DNA from: Myxococcales bacterium
GTDB lineage: Bacteria; Myxococcota; B64-G9
Assembly (NCBI GenBank): GCA_012798435.1
Contig: JAAZNF010000012.1
Span: 1-51,886, forward strand
DNA: 51,886 nt
Reading direction: 5' to 3'
Shown: positions 1 to 8,370 of the stretch, one piece after another
How positions within the stretch are numbered: the first letter of the stretch is position 1
How the letters are laid out: the number at the start of each line of letters is the position of its first letter
Notes under the pieces: model-generated
Database searches by the model: none
The model's input: the letters and a program-made list of their open reading frames with translations, nothing else
What the model was told of the DNA's origin: nothing
Made by a program: the position numbers and the translations under genes

Positions 1-1575
1 CGCGACCTCGATGAGCCCGCCGTACCGCTCCACGATCTCCTTGGAGATACTGAGGCCGAGCCCGGTGCCCTCGCCGGCGGCCTTGGTGGTGAACAGCGGC
101 TCGAACATGCGGCCCTGTATCTCCGGTGGGATGCCCGGGCCGGTGTCCCTGATGGATGTGTACACCCAGGCGCTCTCCGCCCAGACGCGGATGAAGATGC
201 TACCCTTGCCCTTCATGGCCTGGGCGGCGTTGATCAGGATGTTGAGGAACACCTGGCCCACCTCACCGGCGCGGGCGAGTACGTCCGGAACCTCCTGGTA
301 GGATTTCTCGACGACCAGTCCGGTCTTGTAGCGGTAGGTCACCATGGCCAGGCTGGATTCCAAACAGCGCTGCACCGAGACCCGCTCCCGTTGGCCAGAA
401 TCCTCGCGCGCAAAGGTCTTGAGGTTGAGGGCCACGCCGATGATGCGCTCGACACCCTCGCGCGTCTCCGCGATCACCTCGCCAATCTCCGCCACGCTCT
501 TCTCTACCTCGGTGCTCTGGTTCGTCGCCTCCAGGCGCCGGCGAAGCTCGGGTGGAGCCAGCTCCTCTACCGCCCGGCGCGATTCGCTCATGGCCTGGAG
601 GATGTCCGCTAGATCGCTCTCGATGATGCCCAGGTTGGCCCGCACGTAGGCGGCCGGGTTGTTGATCTCGTGCGCCACGCCGGCCGCCAGTAGTCCTAGC
701 GCGGCCATCTTTTCCATGGTGATGAGCTGTCCCTGGTGGGCGGCGCTGGATTCGCGGTGGCGTTTCACCTCGGAGAACAGCATGGTGCGCTCCATGGCGT
801 CCACCAGTTGCTCGGCCACGAAGTCGATCCACGACAGCTCGTCTTGTCGCAGCTTATCCAGGAAGGTGCGCAGCCACCAGATGTCGTTCTGGACCTGCCA
901 GAGCGGGATGGCGTAACGCCAGTGGGATTCGCAGCGGTCGAGGCGGGTATTGGTCTCCACGTGACGGATGGCCGGTGGAAACTGCACCATCTGCTCCATG
1001 ATCACCCGCTCCGCGGTGGCGATCCCCAGCCGTTGGGGACGCGCGTTGTCGCCCACCGTCAGCTCGCAGGCCTGCACGCCTTCCAGGCGTGCCACCTGGC
1101 TCAGGGCCAGGCGCATGAGCTTCACCGGGTCGGTCTCGCGCCGGAACTGGCGCTCCACCTCCACTCCCAGGTCGAAGCGCCGCAGGCTGCGCTCCAGTTT
1201 CTGTTCCAGCACCCGAAGCTCGAGCGAACGCTGCACCGCGATCTCCAGTTCGTCGCGCCAGGGTTTGGCCACCTTGAGCACCCCCCGTTCGGTGAGCGCG
1301 CCGTCGCGGGCCTCGGCGTCGGAGAAGGCGGTGATGAGCACCCGTCCGACGAACGGATCACGCAGCCCGATCTCGCGCAACAGCGCCATGCCGTTGGTGC
1401 CGGGCATGCGGTAGTCGCTCACCACGCAATCGACCGAGTTGCGAGAGAAAATCTCCAGCGCCTCCCGCGCCGTGGCGGCGGTGAGCACATGGTAGCTTCG
1501 GCCCAACTCCGCGCGCAGCGAGTCGAGCACCAGGGCGTCGTCATCCACGACCAGGATCGTCTGCTGAGCTTTCAA
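1..1575 (-). CDS. Receiver-histidine kinase hybrid, 3' end beyond window
   Basis: The frame is open from a TTG start (complement of 1573-1575) to the window edge, so 525 codons are visible and the C-terminus is missing. An in-frame TGA lies two codons upstream of the TTG, and GAGGTGA is the likely ribosome site, so TTG is the only plausible start. The N-terminus is a receiver domain (ILVVDDDALV; phosphoacceptor Asp in VVSDYRMPG). A GAF-like middle region of unknown ligand follows. The C-terminus is a HisKA H-box (AAGVAHEINNP) and a HATPase domain with an N-box (LINAAQAMKGKG) and G-boxes (RDTGPGIPPEI, GEGTGLGLSISK). There is no membrane segment, so it is probably a cytosolic relay kinase. It overlaps the end of the upstream kinase by 35 bases, which suggests one operon. 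Its target is unknown; the NtrC-type regulator next door is an inferred candidate. Confidence 0.85.
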   Translation of the reverse strand, partial: MKAQQTILVVDDDALVLDSLRAELGRSYHVLTAATAREALEIFSRNSVDCVVSDYRMPGTNGMALLREIGLRDPFVGRVLITAFSDAEARDGALTERGVLKVAKPWRDELEIAVQRSLELRVLEQKLERSLRRFDLGVEVERQFRRETDPVKLMRLALSQVARLEGVQACELTVGDNARPQRLGIATAERVIMEQMVQFPPAIRHVETNTRLDRCESHWRYAIPLWQVQNDIWWLRTFLDKLRQDELSWIDFVAEQLVDAMERTMLFSEVKRHRESSAAHQGQLITMEKMAALGLLAAGVAHEINNPAAYVRANLGIIESDLADILQAMSESRRAVEELAPPELRRRLEATNQSTEVEKSVAEIGEVIAETREGVERIIGVALNLKTFAREDSGQRERVSVQRCLESSLAMVTYRYKTGLVVEKSYQEVPDVLARAGEVGQVFLNILINAAQAMKGKGSIFIRVWAESAWVYTSIRDTGPGIPPEIQGRMFEPLFTTKAAGEGTGLGLSISKEIVERYGGLIEVA

Positions 1576-2773
1576 CGGTCACCTCGATCGGCAGGCGGAT
1601 GACGAAGCGTGCTCCGCCGCCGGTAGAATCCGCCAGGGTGAGCGTGCCGGCGTAGCCTTCGATGATGCTGCGGGAAACAGCCAGGCCGATGCCGCTGCCC
1701 TTCCCGGCGGTCTTGGTGGAAAAAAACGGCTCGAACACCCGCTCGCGGATGTCCGGCGGTATACCCGGGCCGGAGTCCTCGATTTCGAGCGCCACCTGCC
1801 GCTGTTCGATGCGCGCTCGTAGCGAGAGCCGGCCCTGGCCGTTCATGGCGTAGACCGCGTTGTCCACCAGGTTCATGATCACCTGGTTGAATTCGTCCGG
1901 CGCCGCCCGCACCGAGATTCCCTCGGGAACGTCGACCACCATCTCGATGCCCGAGAGCTTGTGCGAGACCAGATCCAGGGCCAGCCGCACCTCATGGGCC
2001 AGATCGACCGAGCGGATGTCGCTGCGACGGACTCCGATGCGGGCCACCCGCCGCAAGTCGGAGACGATGCCCTCGATTCGTTTCAACGCCAGGTCCATAC
2101 GGCGTACGGTGGCCGCCAGCCTGCCATCCGGGTCCCAGGCCGGGTGTTCCGCCAAGACGCCGCCGACCTCGCGCAAACCGCTCACGGCCACCGCCAGCGG
2201 ATTGTTGATGCCGTGGGTGGCGCCCGCGGTGAGTTCGGCGATGGCCGCCATCTTGGAGGCGTACGCTAGCTGGCGATAGGCCTCGCGCAGCTCGCGGTTG
2301 CGCAGGTTGAGGGTGTCGTTCAAGAGTTCCAGGCGGTTGTAGGCCGACTGCAGTTCGCGGTGGGAACGTTGCAAGGCGAGGTGGCGGTTCTCGAGCTGGC
2401 TACCCGGCCCGTCGGGGGTGCGCGGTTGAAGCCGGAGCACGATGGCCGGTTGGGGGTCGTGCTCCACGAATATGGCGCACAGCTCGACCGGGACGCGCTT
2501 GCCGTCCTTGCGTAAAAGCACGGCGTGGCGCTGCCTCTCCATCTGCACCAGTTTGTCCTGGGCCTCCTGGAACAGGCCGTCCAGCGGCCGGCCGATGATA
2601 TCCGAGCTGTTCGCCCCAATGAGTTCGGCGAGCGAGCCGTTCGCCGCCAGCACCTTGAGGCTGGCGCCATCCACCAGGGCGGTAGGCACGGGCGATTCCA
2701 GCATTCCGGCGATGATCGATGGGTCCGACACGCCGACCTCCAGGTGCGCTCCAAGGCGCTCCCAGGGAGTCAT
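1541..2773 (-). CDS. PAS-domain histidine kinase
   Basis: Cytosolic sensor kinase of about 410 residues. A PAS domain (about residues 15-115, LVDGASLKVLAANGSLAELI) is followed by a coiled coil and a HisKA dimerisation segment. The H-box reads ATHGINNPLAV, so Gly replaces the acidic residue that normally follows the phosphorylated His. The HATPase domain has an intact N-box (VIMNLVDNAVYAM) and G-boxes (EDSGPGIPP, GKGSGIGLAVS). ATG 2773 is used here; GTG 2779 two codons upstream is equally possible, and no clear Shine-Dalgarno decides between them. It runs divergently from the NtrC-family activator and overlaps the downstream REC-kinase. The pair may feed phosphate into flagellar control, but that is inferred only from position. 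Confidence 0.85.
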   Translation of the reverse strand: MTPWERLGAHLEVGVSDPSIIAGMLESPVPTALVDGASLKVLAANGSLAELIGANSSDIIGRPLDGLFQEAQDKLVQMERQRHAVLLRKDGKRVPVELCAIFVEHDPQPAIVLRLQPRTPDGPGSQLENRHLALQRSHRELQSAYNRLELLNDTLNLRNRELREAYRQLAYASKMAAIAELTAGATHGINNPLAVAVSGLREVGGVLAEHPAWDPDGRLAATVRRMDLALKRIEGIVSDLRRVARIGVRRSDIRSVDLAHEVRLALDLVSHKLSGIEMVVDVPEGISVRAAPDEFNQVIMNLVDNAVYAMNGQGRLSLRARIEQRQVALEIEDSGPGIPPDIRERVFEPFFSTKTAGKGSGIGLAVSRSIIEGYAGTLTLADSTGGGARFVIRLPIEVTVESSADDPGRG

Positions 2774-2991
2774 CGTCACAGAGGAGTCGCACTTGACCCG
2801 AAGAGTTCTTCAAGTACCAAAACTCCCTGGAAATCACCGGGTATCTGATGACCCATGGGTTGCCGCGGCCACGGGCAGACCTCCTTGGAATTTTTTTACA
2901 TGAGCTGGCAGGGTGGGGTTTTTTTGTACCCACAGGTATCGATCGACGCGATGCAAGATTACAAAGATAATAGGTTTTTTGGGGCCCAGGT

Positions 2992-3007
2992 TGGCGCGGT
3001 TTTTGCC
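2992..3007 (+). promoter_or_regulatory. Sigma54-type promoter of the NtrC-family regulator
   Basis: The element reads TGGCGCGGTTTTTGCC. GG (2993-2994) and GC (3005-3006) have the exact 12-base offset of the -24/-12 signature; the consensus A at the fifth position is G here. The predicted transcript start is near 3018, 26 bases before the ATG. The 264-base divergent intergenic region also contains T-rich tracts. A sigma54 promoter in front of a sigma54 activator implies autoregulation. Confidence 0.6.
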
Positions 3008-3043
3008 AAAGGCCGCCCCAAGGAAGGATAGAAGGGGAAATCA

Positions 3044-4423
3044 ATGGCCGCCGCCAACCGCGCACTTCTTCTTGAAGATGATCCCGGCTTCCGCTCCATC
3101 TTGCGCCGTGTGGTCTCGCAGATGGATTTCGACGTCCACGAGGCCGAACGCGGCGACGAGGGACTGCGGCTCATCGACGGGGGCGACTATCACCTGGTGA
3201 TGTCGGACTACATGATGCCCGGTGCCGACGGTCTGGCGGTGGTAGAGCACGCCCGCAAGGTCCAGCCCAACTCGGCCATCGTCCTCATCACTGGCTACGC
3301 CACCGTCGAACGCGCGGTGAAGGCCATGCGCTTGGGTGCGGACCAGGTGCTGGAGAAGCCGGTGGGCCTGGACGTGCTGTCGAACACCATCCGCGATCTG
3401 ATGCGCGCTCGCCAGGCGGCGCAGGCCCCGGCCGCGCCGCCAGCGGAGAGACCGGAACTGGGCGAAGCCTTCGTGAGCCGCTTCATGGGCCCCATGAAGT
3501 CCCTGCTCGAGTTGCTGGAGCGCATCAGCCCCACCGATTGCACCGTGCTCATCCGCGGCGAGAGCGGCACCGGCAAGGAACTCATCGCCCGCGCCATCCA
3601 CTCGCGCTCGCCGCGGGCGCGGGGGCCGTTCGTGCCGGTGAACTGCGGGGCCATCCCCGAAAACCTGCTGGAGAGCGAGCTGTTCGGTTACTGCAAGGGG
3701 GCCTTTAGCGGGGCCTTTCGCGACCGGCCCGGACGCTTCGCCGTAGCCGACGGCGGCACTATTTTCCTGGACGAGATCGGGGAGATGTCGCCGGCCTTCC
3801 AGGTGAAGCTGCTTCGGGTGCTGCAGGACAAGAGCTTCGAGCCGGTGGGTGGCACCCGCTCGCAACGCTCCGACTTCAGGGTGCTGGCCGCCACCCATCG
3901 CGATCTGGCCCAGATGGTGAGAGAGGGGCGCTTCCGGGAGGACCTGTACTACCGGCTGAACGTGTTCGAGCTGCGGCTTCCCCCGCTGCGGGACCGGCCC
4001 GAGGACATCCGGCCGCTCGTAGAGCACTTCATCGCTGGCTTCAACCGGCGCCACCGACTGGCCATCCAGGGCGTCAGTGAAGAGCTGGTCAATCTATTGC
4101 GTTCTTGCGCCTGGCCGGGCAACGTGCGCGAGTTGGAGAACCTCATCGAGCGCATGGCCATCATCAAGGCGCGCGGAACCCTCACCCCGGCCGATCTGCC
4201 GCAGAATTTTTCGGAACGCCTGCCCGCCCCGAAGGAGCCGGAAACCGCCCTTCCCTCCGAGGGCCTGGACTTCTATCGTGCGGTGGAGGAGTTCGAGAAT
4301 CGTCTCATCCTGCAGGCGCTGGAGCGAACCGGCAACAACAAGAACCGCGCCGCCTCGCTCTTGTCGTTGAACCGCACCACGCTGGTCGAAAAGATGAAGA
4401 AGAAGGGCCTGCTCATCGAGTGA
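3044..4423 (+). CDS. NtrC-family sigma54-dependent flagellar response regulator (FlrC/FlgR type)
   Basis: 459-residue enhancer-binding protein with three domains. The receiver domain (about 1-120) has acidic pocket E11-D12-D13 and phosphoacceptor D55 in VMSDYMMPG. The AAA+ domain (about 145-385) has Walker A GESGTGKE, Walker B GGTIFLDEIGEM and a sigma54-contact loop GAFSGA at residues 219-224, where most family members have GAFTGA. A Fis-type helix-turn-helix lies at the C-terminus (NNKNRAASLLSLNRTT). The start has GAAGGGGA upstream and is preceded by a sigma54-type promoter. Position and domain plan point to FlrC/FleR/FlgR, the activator of basal-body and hook operons. Candidate kinases are the FlrB-like protein at 8367 and the two at 1-2773. 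Confidence 0.9.
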   Translation: MAAANRALLLEDDPGFRSILRRVVSQMDFDVHEAERGDEGLRLIDGGDYHLVMSDYMMPGADGLAVVEHARKVQPNSAIVLITGYATVERAVKAMRLGADQVLEKPVGLDVLSNTIRDLMRARQAAQAPAAPPAERPELGEAFVSRFMGPMKSLLELLERISPTDCTVLIRGESGTGKELIARAIHSRSPRARGPFVPVNCGAIPENLLESELFGYCKGAFSGAFRDRPGRFAVADGGTIFLDEIGEMSPAFQVKLLRVLQDKSFEPVGGTRSQRSDFRVLAATHRDLAQMVREGRFREDLYYRLNVFELRLPPLRDRPEDIRPLVEHFIAGFNRRHRLAIQGVSEELVNLLRSCAWPGNVRELENLIERMAIIKARGTLTPADLPQNFSERLPAPKEPETALPSEGLDFYRAVEEFENRLILQALERTGNNKNRAASLLSLNRTTLVEKMKKKGLLIE

Positions 4424-4474
4424 GAGGCGGTCCGCCCCACTCACCGGCGCGCCCTTTTTCCGTTCGGGGCCTGC

Positions 4475-5194
4475 TCAGTGCAGCCCTTCCGGCGAGTCGG
4501 CTCCCGCGGGCGCCAGCTGCCGGATCCATTGGGTCACCACGGGTTCAGCGTCTTCACTGAAGCGGATGGCCATCCCCGGATGTGTCACCAGCGGACGGTC
4601 GGGCTGATCCGTGCGCATGATCTTCTCATCATCGAAGCCGATGGCGTACAGCACCTGACCCTGGGCCTCTCCCGCGGCCTGGTGATCGATCAGGCGCAGT
4701 TGCACCGCGCAGCCGGTGGGGAAGGGGTTGAGCGTGCGCACAAAGGCACCGCCCAGCGAGAGGTTGGCCAGCGTGGTCTTGAGGATTCGTTCCGGACCCT
4801 CCACCAGCACCTCCGCCGACACCAGGTGGCGTTGGAACTTGCGCGTGCCGGTGTTGCGGAAGAACACGTCGTTGGTGATCTGCAGAATGGTTTCCGCGGC
4901 CATCTCGCCGTGGACCGCGGCCTCGAAGGGCCAACCCGGTGTGAGCAGCCCGTCACGCCCCGGGCCTCGGGCCACGCCGATCAGACGCACGCCGGCCGAG
5001 AACAGCACGGCCACCTCTGGCCCTCCGGGAAGTTGCAGGAAGGCCAGGGAGCAGGCCTGGTTGTCGCGCGTGTCCAGGTGCACCACGAAGCCGCCGCTCT
5101 CGAGGATGTGGGACAGACGCTCCTGAGAAGCGGTGGGCAGGCCTGCCAGCAGCACGTGATTGCCCCCGGCGGATTGGGTGAGTCGCTCGCTCAT
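4475..5194 (-). CDS. PilZ-domain protein
   Basis: 239 residues. The C-terminal half is a PilZ domain with an RxxxR motif (RKFQR) followed by a beta-barrel motif NLSLGGAFV, the usual cyclic-di-GMP contacts. The N-terminal 110 residues are unrecognised and contain hydrophobic strands (VAVLFSAGVRLIGVARG). The ATG at 5194 overlaps the stop of the upstream MinD-like gene in an ATGA, so they are translationally coupled. The frame is open far upstream of 5194, but that part lies wholly inside the MinD-like gene and is not coding. The gene converges with the NtrC-type regulator across about 50 bases. A cyclic-di-GMP effector acting with the ATPase on polar placement or motor behaviour is an inference. 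Confidence 0.85.
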   Translation of the reverse strand: MSERLTQSAGGNHVLLAGLPTASQERLSHILESGGFVVHLDTRDNQACSLAFLQLPGGPEVAVLFSAGVRLIGVARGPGRDGLLTPGWPFEAAVHGEMAAETILQITNDVFFRNTGTRKFQRHLVSAEVLVEGPERILKTTLANLSLGGAFVRTLNPFPTGCAVQLRLIDHQAAGEAQGQVLYAIGFDDEKIMRTDQPDRPLVTHPGMAIRFSEDAEPVVTQWIRQLAPAGADSPEGLH

Positions 5195-6447
5195 GGCCTT
5201 GGGCGTTCTCCTTCCGTGTCTGCGTTTCCCGGCCGCTTGCCCTCGGCGCCGGGCAGGGTCAACGGGATCCGCCCCGACAGAATGGCCTGGACCACGGTGC
5301 GATGCAAGAAACGCACCCTCTCCTGGCGCAAGCTCGATCCAGCTCTCTCGAAGAATGAGCTGGACCATTCCACCCGTTTGGAGAGCAGCACGCGGCCGCC
5401 CATGTACACCAGCGTCAGGTAAGCGGCGGCTTCGGGGCCGAGATCTTCGGTCTGGATGTGAAGCACCTCGTCGCGAAAGCGGATCTCCTCGTTGACGCCC
5501 ACTGCCATACCGGGTTCGAACGCCCCGGCCACCCGCTCCCAAAGCCGTACGGCGAAACCGGGGCGGTTGAGCAACGGCGGCTGGCCGCGCAGGATCGACT
5601 CGCGCAAGCTCTCGTCCGTTGGAACGTGGCCGAGGAGGTTCAGGCGCAGGTCGAGGAAACGCTGCGCCACCGAGGCCAGACCCTGGTAGACCCTCTCTCC
5701 GAGCTCGGGATCCACCATGTTCACCACCAGATCGAGCGTCCACCCGGCGTGAGCGCGTTCGACCTGCTGGGCGTGGTCGGGCGACTCGGCGCGCAACTTC
5801 TGCAACAGCTCGAGGATGGACATGTCGACATCCGTGGACTCCGGATCCCACACCCGGTCCAGCAAGGCACGGCAAGCGGAGTGCGGCGGACAGGCTCGCC
5901 ACAGGCGGCGCAGCAGGGCAGCCTTCATGAAGCCGTAGGTGTTCTTCACCGCCGTCGGCTCGGGGGTCGTGACCAGCACGCCGAAGTGGGACAGGTGGAA
6001 AAGGTCCAGGGTGTCCAGCGAGGAGTTCCCACCCAGATCGCATACCACCACGTCAGCGTCCAGCCGCCGCAAGTGGCGGACGAGTTTCTGCTTGCGCGCC
6101 GCGCCAGGCTGCACCACTCCGGCCGCCTCGTCGCCTCCGGCGATGAGATGGATCTGCATCTGTGGAACCGGGGTCAACAGATCGACGAGGCTTTCCACCC
6201 GCCCTCCGAAGAAGTCACGCAACGTGCCGCGGGGGTGCTCCACACCCGCCAGGATGTGGAGGTTGGCGCCGCCGAGGTCAAGATCGGCCAGCACTACCTT
6301 GAATCCTTCTTTGGCCAGTTGCCGGGCCAGGTTGAGCGACACCACACTCTTGCCGGTACCCCCCTTGCCTCCACCCACGCAGCACACCAGCGGGCGCTCG
6401 GGTTGGGGCGCAGCGGTTTCCGACGCATTGCGGGTGGATTCGGCCAT
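5191..6447 (-). CDS. MinD/FlhG-like P-loop ATPase
   Basis: 418 residues of the ParA/MinD/FlhG superfamily. The deviant Walker A motif is GGGKGGTGKS (K28 and K33), followed by ADLDLGGANLHILAG and VVCDLGGNSSLDTL. The C-terminal 100 or so residues extend past the usual MinD fold and contain a charged helical tail. It is distinct from the true FlhG at 27302: it lacks the N-terminal DQxxGLR-type motif and has Thr rather than Val in the P-loop. Paralogues of this type commonly sit beside PilZ genes in deltaproteobacterial genomes, as here. A sigma28-like promoter lies immediately upstream, which would make the transcript nearly leaderless. Its client is unknown. Confidence 0.85.
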   Translation of the reverse strand: MAESTRNASETAAPQPERPLVCCVGGGKGGTGKSVVSLNLARQLAKEGFKVVLADLDLGGANLHILAGVEHPRGTLRDFFGGRVESLVDLLTPVPQMQIHLIAGGDEAAGVVQPGAARKQKLVRHLRRLDADVVVCDLGGNSSLDTLDLFHLSHFGVLVTTPEPTAVKNTYGFMKAALLRRLWRACPPHSACRALLDRVWDPESTDVDMSILELLQKLRAESPDHAQQVERAHAGWTLDLVVNMVDPELGERVYQGLASVAQRFLDLRLNLLGHVPTDESLRESILRGQPPLLNRPGFAVRLWERVAGAFEPGMAVGVNEEIRFRDEVLHIQTEDLGPEAAAYLTLVYMGGRVLLSKRVEWSSSFFERAGSSLRQERVRFLHRTVVQAILSGRIPLTLPGAEGKRPGNADTEGERPRP

Positions 6448-6455
6448 CGAATCGC

Positions 6456-6482
6456 ATATCGGCGCCTTCTTGTCGAACCTGA
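6456..6482 (-). promoter_or_regulatory. Possible sigma28 promoter of the MinD-like/PilZ pair
   Basis: On the minus strand, TCAG (complement of 6479-6482), exactly 15 bases, then GCCGATAT (complement of 6456-6463). The extended -35 CTCAGGTTC is one base from the flgM promoter (CTCAAGTTC), and the -10 matches 7 of 8 positions of GCCGATAA. The predicted start lies 1-3 bases from the ATG at 6447, so the message would be almost leaderless; that lowers confidence. Confidence 0.4.
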
Positions 6483-6488
6483 GCCGAT

Positions 6489-6504
6489 GGTCAAATTCAT
6501 GACC
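6489..6504. promoter_or_regulatory. Inverted repeat GGTCA-N6-TGACC, possible enhancer-binding site
   Basis: Perfect 5-base inverted repeat with a 6-base spacer, centred about 140 bases upstream of the sigma54 promoter at 6636. A second inverted repeat, GTCAA-AGTG-TTGAC, lies at 6521-6534. A matching repeat (CGTCA-N6-TGACG) lies upstream of the sigma54 promoter at 18502. The distances suit sites for an NtrC-type activator. Binding is inferred. Confidence 0.35.
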
Positions 6505-6635
6505 GCCGGTCGGCCACCTCGTCAAAGTGTTGACTCCGCAAATGCCACCCCGGCGCGCTCCGAGCTGGTCGAGGTAACGTGGATAGCGTTTTATTTTTGA
6601 AGACTTGGAAGCGCCGCTGAAAACTCCCGCCAGCG

Positions 6636-6651
6636 TGGCACCGACCTTGCA
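6636..6651 (+). promoter_or_regulatory. Sigma54 promoter of the TPR/flgB/fliF operon
   Basis: TGGCACCGACCTTGCA matches the -24/-12 consensus almost completely, with GG at 6637-6638 and GC at 6649-6650. The predicted start is near 6662, 14 bases before the ATG at 6676. It is the likely promoter for the chain of overlapping genes running to flgE. Confidence 0.85.
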
Positions 6652-6675
6652 GGGAGGGCGGGCTCGGCAGGAACC

Positions 6676-8370
6676 ATGAGTCAACGATTTCGCATTGGTG
6701 TGTTGCTCGCTACGTTGTGCGCCGTTCCCGCCCAAGGCGCGGAAGCGGACCTCGATCCCTTGCTGGTCGAACAGAGCGACATTCTGGTTCCGATCTCGGC
6801 GAGGGGCGGGGTGCACCTGCGGGCCGATCCGCTCGCGTACCGACTGGAGATCGACATTCCCTGGAAGAAAGCCTCGGACCCCACCTTCGAGCTCATAAAA
6901 TCCCTGTCTGCCGCCGGGGGGCGGGTGGTGAAGACCGACCGCGGCCGGGGGCGAGTGCGCTGGACGGTGGAGCTGCCGTACCCCAATCTGCAAGCGCGCC
7001 TCCTGACCGAGCCACGCTCCGCGCGCGTCCGCATCCGGCTGGGCAGCGGGAGGGTGCTGCCCCCGGAAACCGGCCACTACCCATACAGTCGCCGGCGCGG
7101 CCTGCCCCCGCGAGTCGCTGCCGCCCTGGGTGAGGCGGAGGCGTTGCTGGCGTCAGATCCGGCCGGCGCGCGAGCCCGCTTGCTGCGATTGGCTGCCGGC
7201 GAAGGCTCGCTCGCCGTGCTGGCGGCGCTCGCCCTCGCCGACCGGATGGTTCGCGCGCAGAACCTGGACGCGGCGGCGACCCTGTTGCGGGCCGTGCAGG
7301 TGCGGGCGCAGCGGCAATCGCCAGAGCTTCTGCCCCTGGTGCGGTGGCGCATCGCCGCCTATTGCGGGAACGTGTTCCAGCCCGCGGGGGAATTTCTCAC
7401 CGGCGAACGGTCGGCCTATCCGGGCTGGGTGCGGGAGGAGACGCGTTTCGCCGAGGCGCGCCTGGCGTACGCCCGCGGAGACATGGAGTCCAGCGTGCGC
7501 GCCGGGATCGAGTTGTTTTCCGAAGCACCCGATAGCGTTTTTGGCCCCGAGGTGCGCCCCATGTTGGAGGCGGCTCTGCGGCGGCGTGTCGCCGAACTGG
7601 AGCGGGATGGGATGTTGGGCGAGAGCGCAGCGCTCATCCTGGACTACCTCCACGGCATACCGGCGCTGCCGTTGGAGGCGTTGCGACACGAGGCGGAGGC
7701 CGCGGCCCAGGGATTGCTGGGGGCGGGGCTCCCCCGTCTGGCCTCCGAGTGCGTGCTGTGGCTGCTACGCACCCGAGGTGCCGGCGCCATCACGCCGAGG
7801 TTGGCCCTGTTGCTGGCCGAGGCCTTCTTCGCCCAGGGCGATCTGGAGCGCACCGCCAAGACCCTGGCCCTGCACGAGACCCTGCCCCAGGCCAAGCCGG
7901 AGGCGATGGCCGTGCTGTTGCGCGGCAAGTTGGCCGAGGCACGTGGGCGGCCCGAGGAGGCCGTGGAATACTACCGGCAGGTTCTGGTGTTGGAGCCGGG
8001 ACGGGGCGCTGGCCTGGAGGCTGCCCGGCGTGGGGCGGAAGCGCTGCGCGGTCTGGGCCGCCAGGTGGACGCGGTGAAACTGGTACGGCAGGGGATGCCG
8101 CCGGCCGGCGATCGCCGGGCCGAGGCGGCTGATTTCTACGTCCTGCTGGGGGACCTGGCCTACCAGGTGGGGCTGAAGGACACCGCGGCGCAGGCCTACC
8201 GCGAGTTGGTGCGCCGCTTTCCCAAGGACGAGCGAACCGAGGTGGCTCACTACCGCCTGCAGCGCCTCGGTGTGGTGACGGAGCAGTCGCCGGGTGGCGG
8301 AGACTCGCCCTGGGCGATGGCCGCGCGGCTGCAACGTGAAAAGCCGAAACCGGAGGAACGAGCCCCATGA
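6676..8370 (+). CDS. Exported TPR-repeat protein leading the basal-body operon
   Basis: 564 residues. The N-terminus is a signal peptide (MSQRFRIGVLLATLCAVPAQG, cut near AQGAEA). A beta-rich segment (about 30-140) precedes a long helical array of TPR-like hairpins (for example GRPEEAVEYYRQVLVLEPG and GLKDTAAQAYRELVRRFPKD). The tail is proline/glutamate-rich. It is probably periplasmic. Its gene is the first of the sigma54 operon and overlaps the FlrB-like kinase in an ATGA. The plan recalls periplasmic TPR proteins that scaffold flagellar motor disks (such as PflA of Campylobacter), but I see no specific sequence match, so a motor accessory role is inferred from context. Confidence 0.8.
   Translation: MSQRFRIGVLLATLCAVPAQGAEADLDPLLVEQSDILVPISARGGVHLRADPLAYRLEIDIPWKKASDPTFELIKSLSAAGGRVVKTDRGRGRVRWTVELPYPNLQARLLTEPRSARVRIRLGSGRVLPPETGHYPYSRRRGLPPRVAAALGEAEALLASDPAGARARLLRLAAGEGSLAVLAALALADRMVRAQNLDAAATLLRAVQVRAQRQSPELLPLVRWRIAAYCGNVFQPAGEFLTGERSAYPGWVREETRFAEARLAYARGDMESSVRAGIELFSEAPDSVFGPEVRPMLEAALRRRVAELERDGMLGESAALILDYLHGIPALPLEALRHEAEAAAQGLLGAGLPRLASECVLWLLRTRGAGAITPRLALLLAEAFFAQGDLERTAKTLALHETLPQAKPEAMAVLLRGKLAEARGRPEEAVEYYRQVLVLEPGRGAGLEAARRGAEALRGLGRQVDAVKLVRQGMPPAGDRRAEAADFYVLLGDLAYQVGLKDTAAQAYRELVRRFPKDERTEVAHYRLQRLGVVTEQSPGGGDSPWAMAARLQREKPKPEERAP

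Noticed and set aside
4424-4474. Bidirectional terminator between the NtrC-type gene and the PilZ gene
   Set aside because: There is a CTTTTT run after GGCGCGCC, but the only pairing is a loop-less palindrome or a stem with a one-base loop, so a terminator hairpin is not supported.
4475-6043. Extended 522-codon start for the PilZ gene
   Set aside because: Everything upstream of 5194 is out-of-frame sequence of the MinD-like gene; ATG 5194 with ATGA coupling is the real start.
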